Source of the DNA: Phymatolithon calcareum | Lineage: Eukaryota; Rhodophyta; Florideophyceae; Hapalidiales | Direction of reading: 5' to 3' | Length of the DNA: 64,000 bases | Assembly (NCBI GenBank): GCA_977006965.1 | Contig: OZ345352.1 | Span: forward strand, 2,046,001-2,110,000 | Part shown: piece after piece, positions 10,564-21,570 of the stretch | How positions within the stretch are numbered: the first letter of the stretch is position 1 | Layout of the letters: each line of letters opens with the position of its first letter | The notes under the pieces: generated by a model | Database searches by the model: none | Told to the model about the DNA's origin: nothing | What the model saw: the letters and a program-made list of their open reading frames with translations, nothing else | Made by a program: the position numbers and the translations under genes

Positions 10564-11175
10564 GGATATTTGATGATTTTATTTTGAGAGCTTTCAAAGA
10601 GTCACCTTGGAGTAACGGGAGAAGCTCTTACAATATTCTCTAAGCTAAAGTCCTCTGACTACTCAAATCGTTCTAGATTCGTAATTCTCTCCCAACAAGA
10701 GCTCCTGTGAGTCTCTTGCACTCCACGGTAATCCCAAAGTATGCACCCGATACTGATTTTCGTCACGGGGGTGCTCGGTGAAATGTCAACCTTAGACACA
10801 TTAAACGTGCCGTTCTTTCTCTTATGTAAAGGATACCTCGTAGCTTGCTTACACTTGGAATCTTCATTACTCTTATTCCTTAATTATTTCTTCTCTCCTC
10901 CTCTTCGTGAAAGATCACTCCTGGGCTTTCTGAACGGCTTGTTGCAAGTCTTCATAAATCTTGAGATACTCAATGTCCTTCGCTTCTTCCCTTGTTTCCT
11001 CACCTCTTCCACAGTACTCTTCTGTTTCTTCAAGGCTCTTTATGTGACTTACCAGGCTTAATGCAAACATTTTAGCTTGATGCCGTCTCCTCATCTTTGG
11101 TGATCCCAGCCGGCACAGAACTCGAATTCGGTCCCGGCGGTGCTCAGCAAATTTTCCTAAAACGTTCTCCTAGTG
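10564..11175 (-). mobile_element. LINE-3 3' half, degraded
   Basis: Reverse complement of the LINE-3 C-terminal region and tail: tail TATTTGATGATTTTATTTTGAGAGC at the left, followed by the NRAPLWRK, EEEGR and KYAEHRRDR regions to about 11175. Many frameshifts; no long frame survives. 5' truncated. Confidence 0.8.
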
Positions 11176-11190
11176 TCTATTTTACGAACC

Positions 11191-11206
11191 CCCTCAATTG
11201 AGGGGC
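11191..11206 (+). repeat. Left inverted-repeat core
   Basis: CCCTCAATTGAGGGGC. It is itself partly palindromic (CCTCAATTGAGG). Confidence 0.6.
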
Positions 11207-13073
11207 GATTTGAAAGCTCAAAAAAATCCATAAAGCAAATTCGAAACAGATCGCTCATGCCATATTCGTAAAGCCTGGCTCATCTTCTGTGCGAGGAGTG
11301 TCCACACTAATACCTTAAATTCGCTTCGTTCGGTGCTAGAAACGAAAATATGTTGGTCACTCAGAACTTCCAGACCTGCCATTCCAGGAGAAAAACAACG
11401 GCCGCGCGCGGTCGGTACATCAGTACACACCAAGACAGCATCTGTAGGCGGTCTATCAGAGTGCTCCAGACTATACGGAGCCATTTCGAAGTCAAAAAAG
11501 GTGAGTAGTATGGTTCAGAATGTACTCGGGGAAAAATCAATGGTCGCGCGAGCATGTCACATCGCATGAAATGGGTTCTGATTCGTCATCCATTGAAGAA
11601 GACTAAGATTAAGACAGTCCAAATTGTCAACGTCAAGGCAGAGAACGCTGTCGTTGATATTACAGACGCTGAAAAGCTTGAACCGAGCCAACACTGGCAA
11701 AAGCGCGGTATAGGCTAGGCCTGCTTACAGTGATCATCCTTGCCAATCTTCATCGCGAAACACCTGTTTATCGTCTATAGTCGACATGACATGCTCCTCA
11801 GAAGGGCATATAAGCTTCGATAAACCTTCAGAAGCTCTAAACGCCCTCTTCCGAGCACTCTCGCCTAAGTCTTACAGGGCCCTTGAGACCAAACATTGCA
11901 CCGGGAACTTGATGTCATCACGCCCGGCCGCGAGCCGAATACGTGCGCTCATTGGGTCCCAATGTACAAACGGAAGTTCTATGTCCGTTTTAGAGACGAT
12001 TTTATTCTCAGTTGTGGAAAATTCGCACTCTAAACAGAGACTTCTTATCCGAGAATTGTGGTATTGGACTTCATTCGAAGTGCGATTGCGTGGTGACGAT
12101 GTTTCCCCAAGTTACCCTCGAAAACTTGCTGCTTGGACGCCCGCTAAGCTGAGAAGAACGGTCGAAAAGAGACTACAATGACAGAGACTCGTCCTCATGC
12201 AAGAGTTGAGTTCGGCGCTGAGAGCGCTTTCTGGAGGTCTACCAGGCCCAAGAAGTATCTCCCCGGCCCTTCTTCTTCCGAAACAGAGATGCCGGTGGCA
12301 GAATACCTCCGGTTGATTTCATGCAGAGTGAAATCAAGTGAATTAGGCGACATATACGCTGCGCAGTACCGCTGGTCACCTCGGTCAAGATTATGTCGAT
12401 CCGACGAATGACCACAGAAAGCACACTGTGTGAAAGTGATTTTGAAGGCGAGATGGCCTACGGAATGGTAGTTCTGTGCTGCCTTATGGCCTCGTATGCC
12501 GGTACAAGGCGCATTGCATGTGTGGATTCATACTTAGCGAGTACTGACTCTGCAGACATTCAACAAGTGCGCCTGTATAGGGGCCATCTAACACTTCTGG
12601 CGTTTTTTTGGGTTGATAGCTAGTTGTTATTCTCTGGTGACCATGCAGAGTGTCAGCAGCACATGACGCAGTGAAGGTTTTGTGAAGTGCCGAAAGAGCA
12701 ACTCATCGATAGCATTTGACACGCGCATTACTTGTCGACGTTCAGTTGCGCCAGAGCGTACATTTGCATTCGAGAGCAGTGTTGGACGCCACGTTACCCC
12801 TAAGAAAAGTAAAAGGATGACTCCAGAGGTCATGATGACTACTTTTGTTGTGCAAAACAACTGCAGAGTTTGAAAATGCAAGACCTCGACCATAGTGTTC
12901 TCACAATGTAATAAGCTTGATAGTGCCACAATATACATTTGCGACATTTCTACTGTTAGGAACTGCTTCACTAAGCATGCTGAAGACATCTATGAGGTTG
13001 GCGCTGTTGATGCGCTTGATAGCGAGTAACTTTCATGAGCAAAAAATTAAATGAATCTCTTCCCTCAATTGAG

Positions 13074-13270
13074 GACAGTGGAATATTTTTCCCCCTCGAG
13101 GCTCTAAGCCAGAGGTAGGTTTTGATATTTCCGCCAGATCGTGTCGAAATCGACCACGCTAACATACAAGAACGATAGACCCTGTTTTTGGCCCAATGGC
13201 CTTCGCAAAGTTGCCCCAAGCGTCTGCAGATGCGTTGGTAACTTTTAAATAAAAAACTTACACTTCTTCT
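13074..13270 (+). mobile_element. SINE-C copy 1, 16-bp TSD
   Basis: A 197-bp insert flanked by TCTTCCCTCAATTGAG at 13058-13073 and 13271-13286. It carries the family core GTTGCCCCAAGCGTCTGCAG, then GTTGGTAACTTTTAAATAAAA and a TTC-rich end. No protein. It used the left TSD copy of the LINE-2 insertion as its target, so it is younger than that LINE-2. Confidence 0.88.
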
Positions 13271-13500
13271 TCTTCCCTCAATTGAGTTTTTTTTTTTCCT
13301 TTCAAGTTTATTTAAAAGCCCCACAGACTTCCGAAGATATGGGCAAGGCTTCCTCTGGTGCTACCTACCTTTGTGAAGCTCACAAAACGTCCACTAGAAT
13401 CGCAGACGGGAAAACTTAGGACTCAAAGTAGTCCTATCTCAGTCCTCTACGGGATTGTTGGTGCTTGGACTCGACCACTTTTTGCCTTGCATTCTGCGGA

Positions 13501-13833
13501 TTAATACAGGCCTTCTTCGTTCTCCATGCGTTCTTTGAGTGTCTTGCTAAATAGTAAGAGCTCATCTAGCGCCTTTTCTGTTTCCAGTCGTTTTTCTCCT
13601 TCGAGTTCGTACCCTGCTAGCGTGCGTTCAAGGGTCTCCATATGCTCTCTGGCTCTGGTGCCGAATTCTTCAGTCATACTTGTTGTTGACACCTGTGGGA
13701 ATCTGCCACAGGCATACTGCAGTGCGAGTTGTCCGTGGTTCACCTTGGGGAACTTGAGGATTGCTGGCAATTCTCTTGTTTTGTCGTATGGTATCTTTCT
13801 TTTCCGCTTCGATTCTAGGCGGTCTCCTTCCAT
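13501..13833 (-). pseudogene. LINE-2 ORF2 C-terminal end
   Basis: 110 codons homologous to the end of the 42.7-kb LINE-2 ORF: ESKRKRKI, then ARELPAILKFP-like TRELPAILKFP, GRFPQVSTT, and a stop after NEEGLY. In the intact relative the frame is continuous with the upstream RT block; here one stop (TAA at 13867-13869) separates them. Confidence 0.8.
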
Positions 13834-13866
13834 TTCCAGAAATTTCGATCGAAGTGCTTGCGACGA

Positions 13867-14673
13867 TTAGTTTGCTTGGATATGCTTTACCGCTTCACCG
13901 AACGGCTCTCTGGTCTCCATCGCGGCGATATCTTTCTTCGTGTACTGCCATTCATCGTTGTTTCTTCTTTCTGGCACTTCCTTTGAATACATACGTTCTT
14001 TCGCCTTGTTCCTTCTCAGCATTTTGAAGGCCAACATTTCTCGTCGATGTGCGGCCGCCTGGATCCGGCACAGGAGACGGAGCCTATCCGTCCTTCCTCG
14101 GGCCAGTGGCCCGAATACTTGATTGAAGAATGTTGCTTCTACTTCCTTGACGGCATTTTGTACGTCTTCTGTCCAGGGCGTTAAGTGCATTGCGTACTCC
14201 CAGCGTGGCTGCACTAGTGCCTTGTATATCTGAATACACTTCTGTATACTCAGCCCTTTCTTGAACACTCCCAGTCTACGCAACTCGTACACGGCCGTCC
14301 TTGATTTCTTTAGTCGTTGCATCATTAACGTATCTGTAACTCCTCCGGGGTCTAGGGATACTCCAAGGTACGTGACCTCCGGAACTTGTGCTAGCACCTT
14401 GTTCGCTAGCTTGAATGTCTTGCCCAATGTTTCTTCTGATTCGAGGACTTCGCTTTTCCCTTGTTTAGTGTTCCAAGTCATCTCTCGCTCTTGTGCCCAT
14501 TGGGTAGCTATATCCAATAGTCCTTGCAGTGCCGCGGGTGATTTCGCAGAGAGAAGAACATCGTCTACGAATCGGATAGCCGGTACTTCAGCCCAGGTTT
14601 TTGATGCCCGGCTCATTCGTTCTGCGAATTCATCCATGAAGATGTTGTAGAGGCTTGGACTGAGAGGGGACCC
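13867..14673 (-). pseudogene. LINE-2 reverse transcriptase, partial
   Basis: Reads GSPLSPSLYNIFMDEF, then FVDDVLLSA as motif C (Val for the usual Ala; both Asp kept), TWNTKQGKSEVL, YLGVSLDPGGVTD, PRWEYAMHLTPWT and CRIQAAAHRREMLAFKMLRR. It starts within motif B because of 5' truncation; the frame upstream of 14673 belongs to the host sequence. A stop where relatives have Gln ends it. Not autonomous. Confidence 0.85.
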
Positions 14674-14695
14674 TTCCCTCAATTGAGTGAAAAGT

Positions 14696-14711
14696 GCCCC
14701 TCGATTGAGGG
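14696..14711 (-). repeat. Right inverted-repeat core
   Basis: GCCCCTCGATTGAGGG, complementary to 11191-11206 with one difference. It lies just outside the LINE-2 TSD. Confidence 0.6.
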
Positions 14712-14989
14712 AAAATTTCCGTAAAATAGAAAAAGCCCTCTGTCTCCAAAGCAGAAAAAAATGGAAAAAAGGCCTATCCAGCACTCCAAAGTGACACTGC
14801 CGTCGCACTTGTGCTTCAAGTCGAGGAGGTATAGGACCATGGGCATAAAGTGATCATTCGGCAAGTTTCCGCCTATGAGCACCCCTAAGCTCATAGAACA
14901 GACACGGCAAACTGGAAGTAATTCTCTCCAATATATTAAGACAGGGTTATCGAAAAACAAGCTATCACTGGAGGAATTACCATGTTCCA

Positions 14990-15056
14990 GGCAGTCAAAG
15001 TGTCTGCAGATGCGTTGGTAACTTTTAATTAGAAATCTACAATTCTTCTTCTTCTG
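14990..15056 (+). repeat. SINE-C copy 2, 3' end only
   Basis: GTCTGCAGATGCGTTGGTAAC, then AAATCTACAATTC(TTC)3. 5' truncated. It directly abuts a LINE-3 fragment. Confidence 0.75.
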
Positions 15057-15845
15057 CCGACTCGATTGCCGAGAGCAATTGATTTGTCATTGGATTCACG
15101 TGTAGAAAATACTCTCATTTCGGGGCTATTAGCGACTTAAAGATCCTGATACATGTCTCCGATTTGAATCCTCGAACATTAACTCCAAGCTCCCGAAGCT
15201 TAATTATGTATCCTTAACCATTTCGAACTCTTGCTATACGCGTGTCGTCCGTAAAACACTTTTTCTTAATGCTTACCCCAAGATACGAGAGCCTCTGGGC
15301 TTGATGCAGTTCTCATCCCTCCAAGAAAAAAGTGTGCTTCTGCATCCCTTTGTACTTAAGGACTTCGCTTTTCCTGGTTTTATGTTCCACTTCATGCCAT
15401 TTTCGCTTGCCCAGATGGTCGTTATATCAAGAAGTTTTGCATTCTTTGTCCTGTCTTCGCTTGAAGCTGAACATCATCTGCAACAATTGCGCTGCGCTGT
15501 CTGGGAAGTTTCTGTCTGTCTTGGAGACGGCTTCAGCCAATTTGTCCAATAATATATTGTATAGACATATACTAAGACAGGAGTCTTGAGGCACTCCGCG
15601 GTCAATGATACACAGCGTTCAGCCGACGTGACCCAGGATGTTTTTAACAGGTATGAACCCATCCTTGCCGCCTTATTGAGTATATCCCTTGGCACACTTT
15701 CCTATGCAGCGGATAAGTCGAGAACTGCCACGAAATGCTGACACTTTATCATTGTGCTTTATGCCCGGAGTATAGCGAGATATGTGCTTCTGTCTTTCCG
15801 AAAACCTAGCTGAACCTTGTTGAAGTGGTATTTCTAGCGTATGTA
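15057..15845 (-). mobile_element. LINE-3 RT fragment
   Basis: Minus-strand homology to the LINE-3 RT from about YIREN through KVQLGFRKDRST, DLSAA, LKTSWVTSA, CIIDRGVP, and FADDVQ to the NRLLSAIESA region, with frameshifts and small deletions. Both ends are bounded by SINE-C tails, so its own ends are unclear. Confidence 0.8.
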
Positions 15846-16050
15846 CAAGAGAAGAAGAAAAGTAGATTTTTATTTAAATGCGACCAACGCATCTGCTGAC
15901 GCTTGGGGCAACTTTCCTAGTGCCAAGAGGTTTTGACTGGATTCTGTCGGAAGAAGAGTTGCTTTTTTTGATGGTGAAACACGATTCAGTGGGGTATAAA
16001 AACCCACCTCTTGTCTCCTTCGGGACCTCAAGGAGGAAAATTACTCCCCT
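15846..16050 (-). mobile_element. SINE-C copy 3, near full length
   Basis: Reverse orientation: GAAGAAGAAAAGTAGATTTTTA, ACCAACGCATCTGCTGACGC, GGGGCAACTTTCCTAGTGCC, and the 5' part with ACACGATTCAGTGG and AAAACCCACCTC. Matches copies 4, 5, 8 and 9. Confidence 0.82.
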
Positions 16051-16679
16051 CTCCTGCGGCACGCGGTGATTTCAGGTTGCGAGCAGTCCTTACTTTTCCA
16101 CAATCTCAAACTTGGTTAAGAGCTTTTCTATTGATCGCTTAGTCCAAGCGCTGTCCTCTTTGGAGAAGCTGTGCTTTGCGACGCCATTTAACGACCAGCA
16201 TAGAGCCATGTTGCTTGCTACCCCATTGTAATTCACACTTACACTGTAAAAATGAACTGACAAGTGACTAGTGCGTTGAGTGAGTGCATTTAACATGAGA
16301 CTGGTGAAATATGGGTACTTATACTGTCCTGGGAAAACATACAGAAGACCAGGAAAAAATCTTCTTTTCGCAGTAGCAACTTTCCGTGAAAGGTGAGCAG
16401 GTATCAAGAGGGTCACATACGCATACGTAGCAAACAATTCAGATGGTGTCCTAACATTACCAAACTACGGAGAGAACGCGCTGTGTACCTTTAGTCATAT
16501 ACACCGGCGCATATTAGACACTCTTTGAATGCTTTGAATACGCGAACCGCGATTGTAAAACGGTAAGCGGACTCGCGTTCCGATGTGCTTAGTTGAAGAC
16601 ACGCCGCTAAGCTCGCGGTGAAATTATGAGAGGTTTGTGAACATCGAAAACTTTATTTCCTCAATTCCCGCTCATGGCC
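16051..16679. other. No recognisable gene
   Basis: One 115-codon minus-strand frame (16090-16437) without recognised motifs. Confidence 0.4.
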
Positions 16680-16915
16680 TGAAGTTCGACATCGTCAGCA
16701 AAGAATTGTGATGGACAGTTAGCGTATGCAAATGCATACATGATTACATTTTAGAAGCACGGACTAAGTTGAGACCCTTGAGGAACTCCCCGAGCGACGA
16801 TCCACCATTTTCTTGTCTCATCTCCTCTTCCGGAAATCAAGCCCTGTTTCTCCTAGGTGAGGCGTTGGGAGCTTTTAAATAAATCATTACATATCCCCTC
16901 CTCTCTCGCCAGTGT
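16680..16915. mobile_element. Two LINE-3 remnants in opposite orientation
   Basis: 16680-16815 matches the minus strand of the LINE-3 RT around FADDV to GVPQGSP in degraded form (ATCGTCAGCAAAGAATTGTG and onward). 16845-16915 is a plus-strand LINE-3 tail (GGGAGCTTTTAAATAAATCA, then CATATCCCC). Confidence 0.6.
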
Positions 16916-17084
16916 GACCCACCAAGGTTTCAAGCGGTATGCTAAAATCCTTGTTATTTAGTCCGGTGGTTTTTTCTTGAGTCCCTTTATGAGGATATCT
17001 CTTTGAAGCCTGTCGCGTGCTACGGACTGGTTAAGAATAGCTGCGAAAGTACGATCATGAAATAAGCGCATGCAACTGTTTAGT

Positions 17085-17330
17085 TGTTTATTTGAAAGCC
17101 CTTTTAAACACTCCTAAGACTGTACGGGTACAGCTTTTCGTAACTTGTTCATTCTAGTATATCGCCTGGTCCCTAATCCAGGGACTCGTCGTTCTCCATA
17201 TTGTCAATTATAGTGACGCTGTATAGAAGTATGGAGTCTAATGCCTTTTCCGTTCTTAACTTTTCTCCGGAGTCCAGTTCGTACTTTTGTTATGTTCATG
17301 CGTATGGTCTCCATCTGGCGCTCTGCTGCC
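17085..17330 (-). repeat. LINE-2c C-terminal and 3' UTR fragment, copy 1
   Basis: Over 200 bp closely similar to 20985-21175. The minus strand reads the end of a LINE-2-like ORF, with decay in this copy. The tail contains AACTAAACAGTTGC. A separate subfamily from LINE-2 and LINE-2b because its 3' UTR differs. Confidence 0.65.
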
Positions 17331-19843
17331 GATCCGAATGTATTCGATAATGTATATAAACTACTTTCTCCCAGCTGATGGGGTTCGCAAGGAAGTGCTT
17401 TATAGCCAAATTACCTTCTACTTAAATTACGATGGGGCATTATTTCTGCTAGGTAATTAGGAAATCACTCCTTCTCTGCCTGCCGCTCGAAATATGATTC
17501 GATTCCATCTGGAGCAAACGCAGTGGTTCCACGATCCGAGAGTCCACGTGGGCGGCCAGAACATTTGGACTCTTTTCTTCACCGCTATCTTATCTTCTTT
17601 ATGAAAGAAACGTACGTACTTCCTTTGTTTCAGACAGATGAGGGACACCGTTGCAAGATATTTGAGTTAGACAAAGTGTACGTTATTCAATATCAAAGAA
17701 GCCTCTGAGATTATACTTGATTGAAGCCATTCTGGGTATTCGCGTCACTATCTCCCGCGAGTTCTGCCGCATATCACTGCAAGATGACACCCGTGTGTCT
17801 TCGCGGTACGTGATTCAATTCTTGTGTCTGACAGGAAAATACACTAACCCATTTTTATTTGTTAGCACTGTATCCACCAAGCGTCACCGTTTCGCCTTCA
17901 TAGCTTCATCTCCACGCCAACAGCGCCCCGGTGCTGGTATATGATAATGTCTCTAGTTTCCCGCCTCTGAAGGTCTTGAATAGTGTGCAATGCATAAGGG
18001 AATGTTCCACCGTGGAACTTCCACGGTAGATTCCTGTTTATTTTCCAAGTGTAATCCTTCCACGCTCTTTGTTGTCGCCCAGAGACTAAGAGCGGCCGTC
18101 GGAGACATCAATGCTTCGCTGGCCACAAAGGAACGAAAAAGCGCCACTTCACTAAAATACACTGGCTGAAGGACAGCTAGGAACAGAGCCACGAATGAAG
18201 TCTATGAATTTATTAACTCACTGTAGCTTATATAATCTTGCTACTCATGATCATAAAGATATAGTTCGAGGCTTTTGTGGTAGTAGCATGAACAGGTCCG
18301 CGTCCACCGTACAAAACCCATATCGACGAGAGCAAAAAACTGTAAGAATAGCATGACAACAATTCAAGTATTAAGCGAAGAGCGAGAGGAAGTCAATGCC
18401 AGCAGGGATGAGAGCAGATATACAACGGTCGTAATAAGGAAGTAATTGATTCTACCAAATTGCGATGACAAGCAGTCAACCTGTACAATGCACGCGAAGA
18501 GAAGCGGGTCGAAAACATTGGTCCCGAGCGATGTCATGAACAGAAGTGAAACCCAGTGTGCAGGAACTTCACCGGCGACGACCGCTGTCGCGCACATTAC
18601 CCGGGAGCATTGGATTCATTGGAGGGACAGACGGGGAAGGAAGCGGGCGGATACGACGAGGATTGGTCGGCACGTGGATGCCGCGAGGTTGGCGCGGTGG
18701 AGTGGTTCCTGGCATTCTCCTGCTCGGCAAAATCTTTCGTAGTACTTATGGGTGAGCGGATCCCAATGGAAAATGTACGTATTTGCAATTTCGCAAAGCG
18801 AGAGAAGATGGCGGCAATCCGGAGAAGTTTCTGCGGTCCAGAAGAAAGCCTCACGGGACGAGTAAGTTGTTCAGTTACCGAAAGAGATGCGGCGAGTACG
18901 GCGAAATTCTTCCGCCAGAGCGCACATCGCCCTTTATAGTTTGGCGCGCATTGCGAACGTGACGTCAGGCCAGCAGGGATAGAGAGCTGTGACCAGTCCG
19001 CGAACACCTGTAGCGCGAAAAATAGTACAGCATTGTCGACCCCGCCCGGTAGACGTGTATGCCAAGTGCCCGAGACACAACTGTGACATCACAGAAATGT
19101 TTAGATAGCTTACGTAGCGCTGCAAGCGCACAGAATAGCTGCGACAGAAATCATGACAAGTGCGAAACGGATACAGCCGGGCAGAGGGCAGGAGTACTGT
19201 GCTGAAAGTTGGCGCCGGATGTCCGGCAGAGCAATAGGGTGATATGCCATCGCGAAAACTGACGTTACGTTTTGTGTCCATTTTGTACCCAAATGTTTAT
19301 GGATTGTTCAAATAATACAGGTGTAATTGCATATTAGTGATGATGCTTAGATTGTCGTTCAATAATTTCTGATATTCGAGTTGCATTTCCATTTCTTTTT
19401 TCAAACGTTTCTGGATACCTTTCCTGCATGAGGACTATGGCATTCCTCGGGTCATTAAAATTCGGCCCCCAGCTTCTTCTAGTCTTGAGAAGAAATATGC
19501 AGCAAATTCCAGAATCCTTGAGTCTGGTAATACGATGTGCATTTGCCTTCGAAGACTTTGGAGAGCCTTCTCAATGATCATATATCTGGATGCTCCTCTT
19601 CTCATTTGTTCTTGACCACCAAACGTCAATCAGTTTCTGCATGACGCTCAAAATGTGTGCTTCAGCTGACTTAACTCTTGATATGTCATTACACTTCCTG
19701 TAGCGCTCGATAATGCGCTGGGAAAACCTTTACGTGTATGACAATCTTTATTATTAAGATTGTCGGGTTGGTTGTGTTGGTCGTTCAGGTCACAGAACTA
19801 ACTTGAAGTTACTGGGCGTTCGGACTGGAAGTATTTCTACGAA
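17331..19843. other. Unassigned 2.5 kb
   Basis: No gene supported. A GC-rich block at 18446-19290 carries overlapping frames on both strands (to 136 codons) typical of chance frames in GC-rich DNA. A minus frame at 19435-19629 (RRGASRYMIIEKALQSLRRQ) could be an old element ORF but has no clear family. A short remnant of repeat R-F (ATTCAATTCTTG) lies near 17811. Confidence 0.4.
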
Positions 19844-19849
19844 ATGGTG

Positions 19850-20600
19850 GCAGATACGTTTTATTTGTCTTCGGAGAGCTGCGAGCTCTTGGAGCTTCTG
19901 CATACTGGAAGCACTCCAGAGGGCATCGCAACTAAACTGTTTGGAAAGTGGGTAGGGCGAAACTGGAGAAAACTAATGAAGTTATGTCAAAGAGAACCAT
20001 GGGAGTTCCACCGACAGCCCCCTGCTCTCAAAGTTAACACGCAGACGTTGGAAAGGCTGCGAAAGAGACAAGCGACAGTGGAGCAGAGCTGCATTGTTCA
20101 AATTTCTGACCTATCACCGAGTACATGCTAGGGGCTCAGATAGAATACCATACATAAGAGTAGATCACCCCTAGTGAGGGTAGCACCTGAGGAAGCCTTG
20201 CCCGTATATTCGTATGACTGTGGGGCTTTAAAAAATTGCAAAAAAAGTGGAGCAGAGCTGGAATTTGGAACGCTTAACTGTATGCGAAAATCGAACAGGC
20301 CAACCGACATCCAATACAGAAGTGCCCTCCGACGAGTTTGAGAGCAACAAGAAAAACGCTGTTCCATGAAAAATCACGTTTTCAAGAATATTCTATCACT
20401 TCAAGCAGTGAGGATGAAAGAAAGTAGGAACAGGATTCTATGCACAAGATGGTTTGTAGGTCACGTTCCAGGAAATCCGACGAAGTTGATAGAAGAAATT
20501 GGCAGTCAAGGAGCATTAGTGTATTAGAATGCTAAGAAAGGTGACGCCTTTCCCCAGAATGGTACCTTCTCAATAAATCCGCTAAGTTACGCATGCTGGA
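19850..20600 (+). mobile_element. LINE-A 3' region, plus strand
   Basis: Frame 19844-20131 contains FGKWVGRNWRKLMKLCQ and REPWEFHRQ, matching FGKWAWRHWRRLMKLCQ and EPWEFRRQ of the LINE-A at 43.8-44.0 kb. Downstream, ILCTRWFVGHVPGNPTKLIE matches the LINE-A C-terminus, and the tail CTTCTCAATAAATCC ends the copy. Interrupted by a 154-bp insert at 20092-20245. Coding capacity lost. Confidence 0.78.
20092..20245 (+). mobile_element. 154-bp insert with LINE-2-type tail, 15-bp TSD
   Basis: Flanked by perfect AGTGGAGCAGAGCTG repeats (20077-20091 and 20246-20260). The 3' part is the LINE-2 tail (GCCTTGCCCGTATATTCGTA, TGTGGGGCTTT, A-run). Its middle also matches 42.65 kb in LINE-A (CAGATAGAAT-CCATACATAA), so the insert looks chimeric. 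Confidence 0.8.
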
Positions 20601-20989
20601 AGCAGTCAGAAAAGGCTATATAAAGGCATCGATTGTGAAAGAGCTGAGGGCTCAAGAGAACGAAATCCCTCCAAACTAGAGGGTGGAGCTAGAAGCGTGA
20701 TGCGCTGCAGTAATTACTGGTTCCAGCGAGTGTGTCTGGGAAGTTGCTAATTTGGCATTGGCTAAGGATCATCCGCCTCGATGGCGGATCTATCGCAAGG
20801 TACCGATAAAGGAAGGGGAAGTAACAAGGCGGTATTAGCTGCCAAGCAGAAGGCTCTTGTAGGATTGGAGGCTCTGGAACCTACTTTGACGAACGTTGAA
20901 TACTTCAATGTATGCACGAAGGTGAAATTTTTTTCGAAGAAAATGTTTTGGAGAAAAAACAAAGAACCATGTTTTTTGCAACTGTTTAG
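20601..20989. other. Short unassigned stretch
   Basis: A 70-codon frame (20781-20993 plus, MADLSQGTDKGRGSNKAV) with no recognised motif; its end runs into a LINE-2c tail. No support as a gene. Confidence 0.3.
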
Positions 20990-21175
20990 TTGATTATTTG
21001 AATGCCCTTATTAACGCTCCTAAGACTTTACGGGAGCAGCTTTTCATGGCTTGTTCATTCTAGTATATCGCCTGGTCCCTAATACAGGGACTCGCTGTTC
21101 TCCATATTGTCAATTATGATGAAGCTGTAGAGTAGTTTGGAGTCTAATGCCTTTTCAGTTCTTAACATTTCTCCA
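20990..21175 (-). repeat. LINE-2c C-terminal and 3' UTR fragment, copy 2
   Basis: The minus strand ends TEKALDSKLLYSF, then MENSESLY and stop. This aligns with the LINE-2 C-terminus (TEKALDDLLLFSK, then EEDLY). The 3' UTR matches 17.1 kb. Confidence 0.7.
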
Positions 21176-21570
21176 GAAAAATAGGATTGTCTCGGAATAT
21201 TAGTTTCATCCTTACACAGGGAAAATTCCAATCTTCTCTGTTTTGTTAATCCTTTGAATATTGAGTCTAGAAGACTCTCTGATCTCGAATGACGTCCGCA
21301 TGGTCGGCCAATCGGCAACTTGACTAATGAGATTAAGACATTTCTTCCCGTGACCGAGCCAGTATCCACATAAGTTGAAATAATTCATCTCGCATTTGGA
21401 GAAGGGTTCCCTCGAATCTGGGCGACTAAGCTGCAGGCTGTAGATTGACGCCGGACTCCAATTCATTGTTGGCGAAGAATCCACCACTAGAAAACGTTCA
21501 TGTCGGCCATGGTGCGACATATGGAAGGTGTGTTTTCTTGCACTCGTAATTAAGTGGATTATTGAGAAGG

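Larger units (their letters stand above)
13287..14673 (-). mobile_element. LINE-2 insertion with 14-bp TSD
   Basis: A 1387-bp minus-strand insert flanked by TTCCCTCAATTGAG (13273-13286 and 14674-14687). The 3' end is a T-run on the plus strand (a poly(A) tail in the element), followed by the 3' UTR (13300-13500) and the RT C-terminal ORFs. The 5' end is truncated inside the RT motif B region (GSPLSPSLYN). Confidence 0.9.
11174..14730. mobile_element. Inverted-repeat element with nested LINE-2 and SINE-C
   Basis: Ends share an inverted repeat: CCCTCAATTGAGGGGC at 11191-11206 and its near-complement GCCCCTCGATTGAGGG at 14696-14711, each with an outer CTATTTTACG-like block (about 11177 and 14719). 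Without the LINE-2 and SINE-C insertions the unit is about 1.95 kb. The interior has frames of up to 131 codons (11786-12181 plus; 12627-12989 minus) with no transposase motif I can name. Could be a non-autonomous or dead DNA transposon. I cannot fix the TSD. Confidence 0.55.

Noticed and set aside
11191-14687. Four CCCTCAATTGAG motifs read as a regulatory or origin repeat
   Set aside because: Three are explained as TSDs of nested LINE-2 and SINE-C insertions and the fourth as the end of the host inverted-repeat element.
18446-19290. GC-rich block as a host gene
   Set aside because: Overlapping frames on both strands with no domain, no repeat conservation and no clear start; coding cannot be separated from composition.
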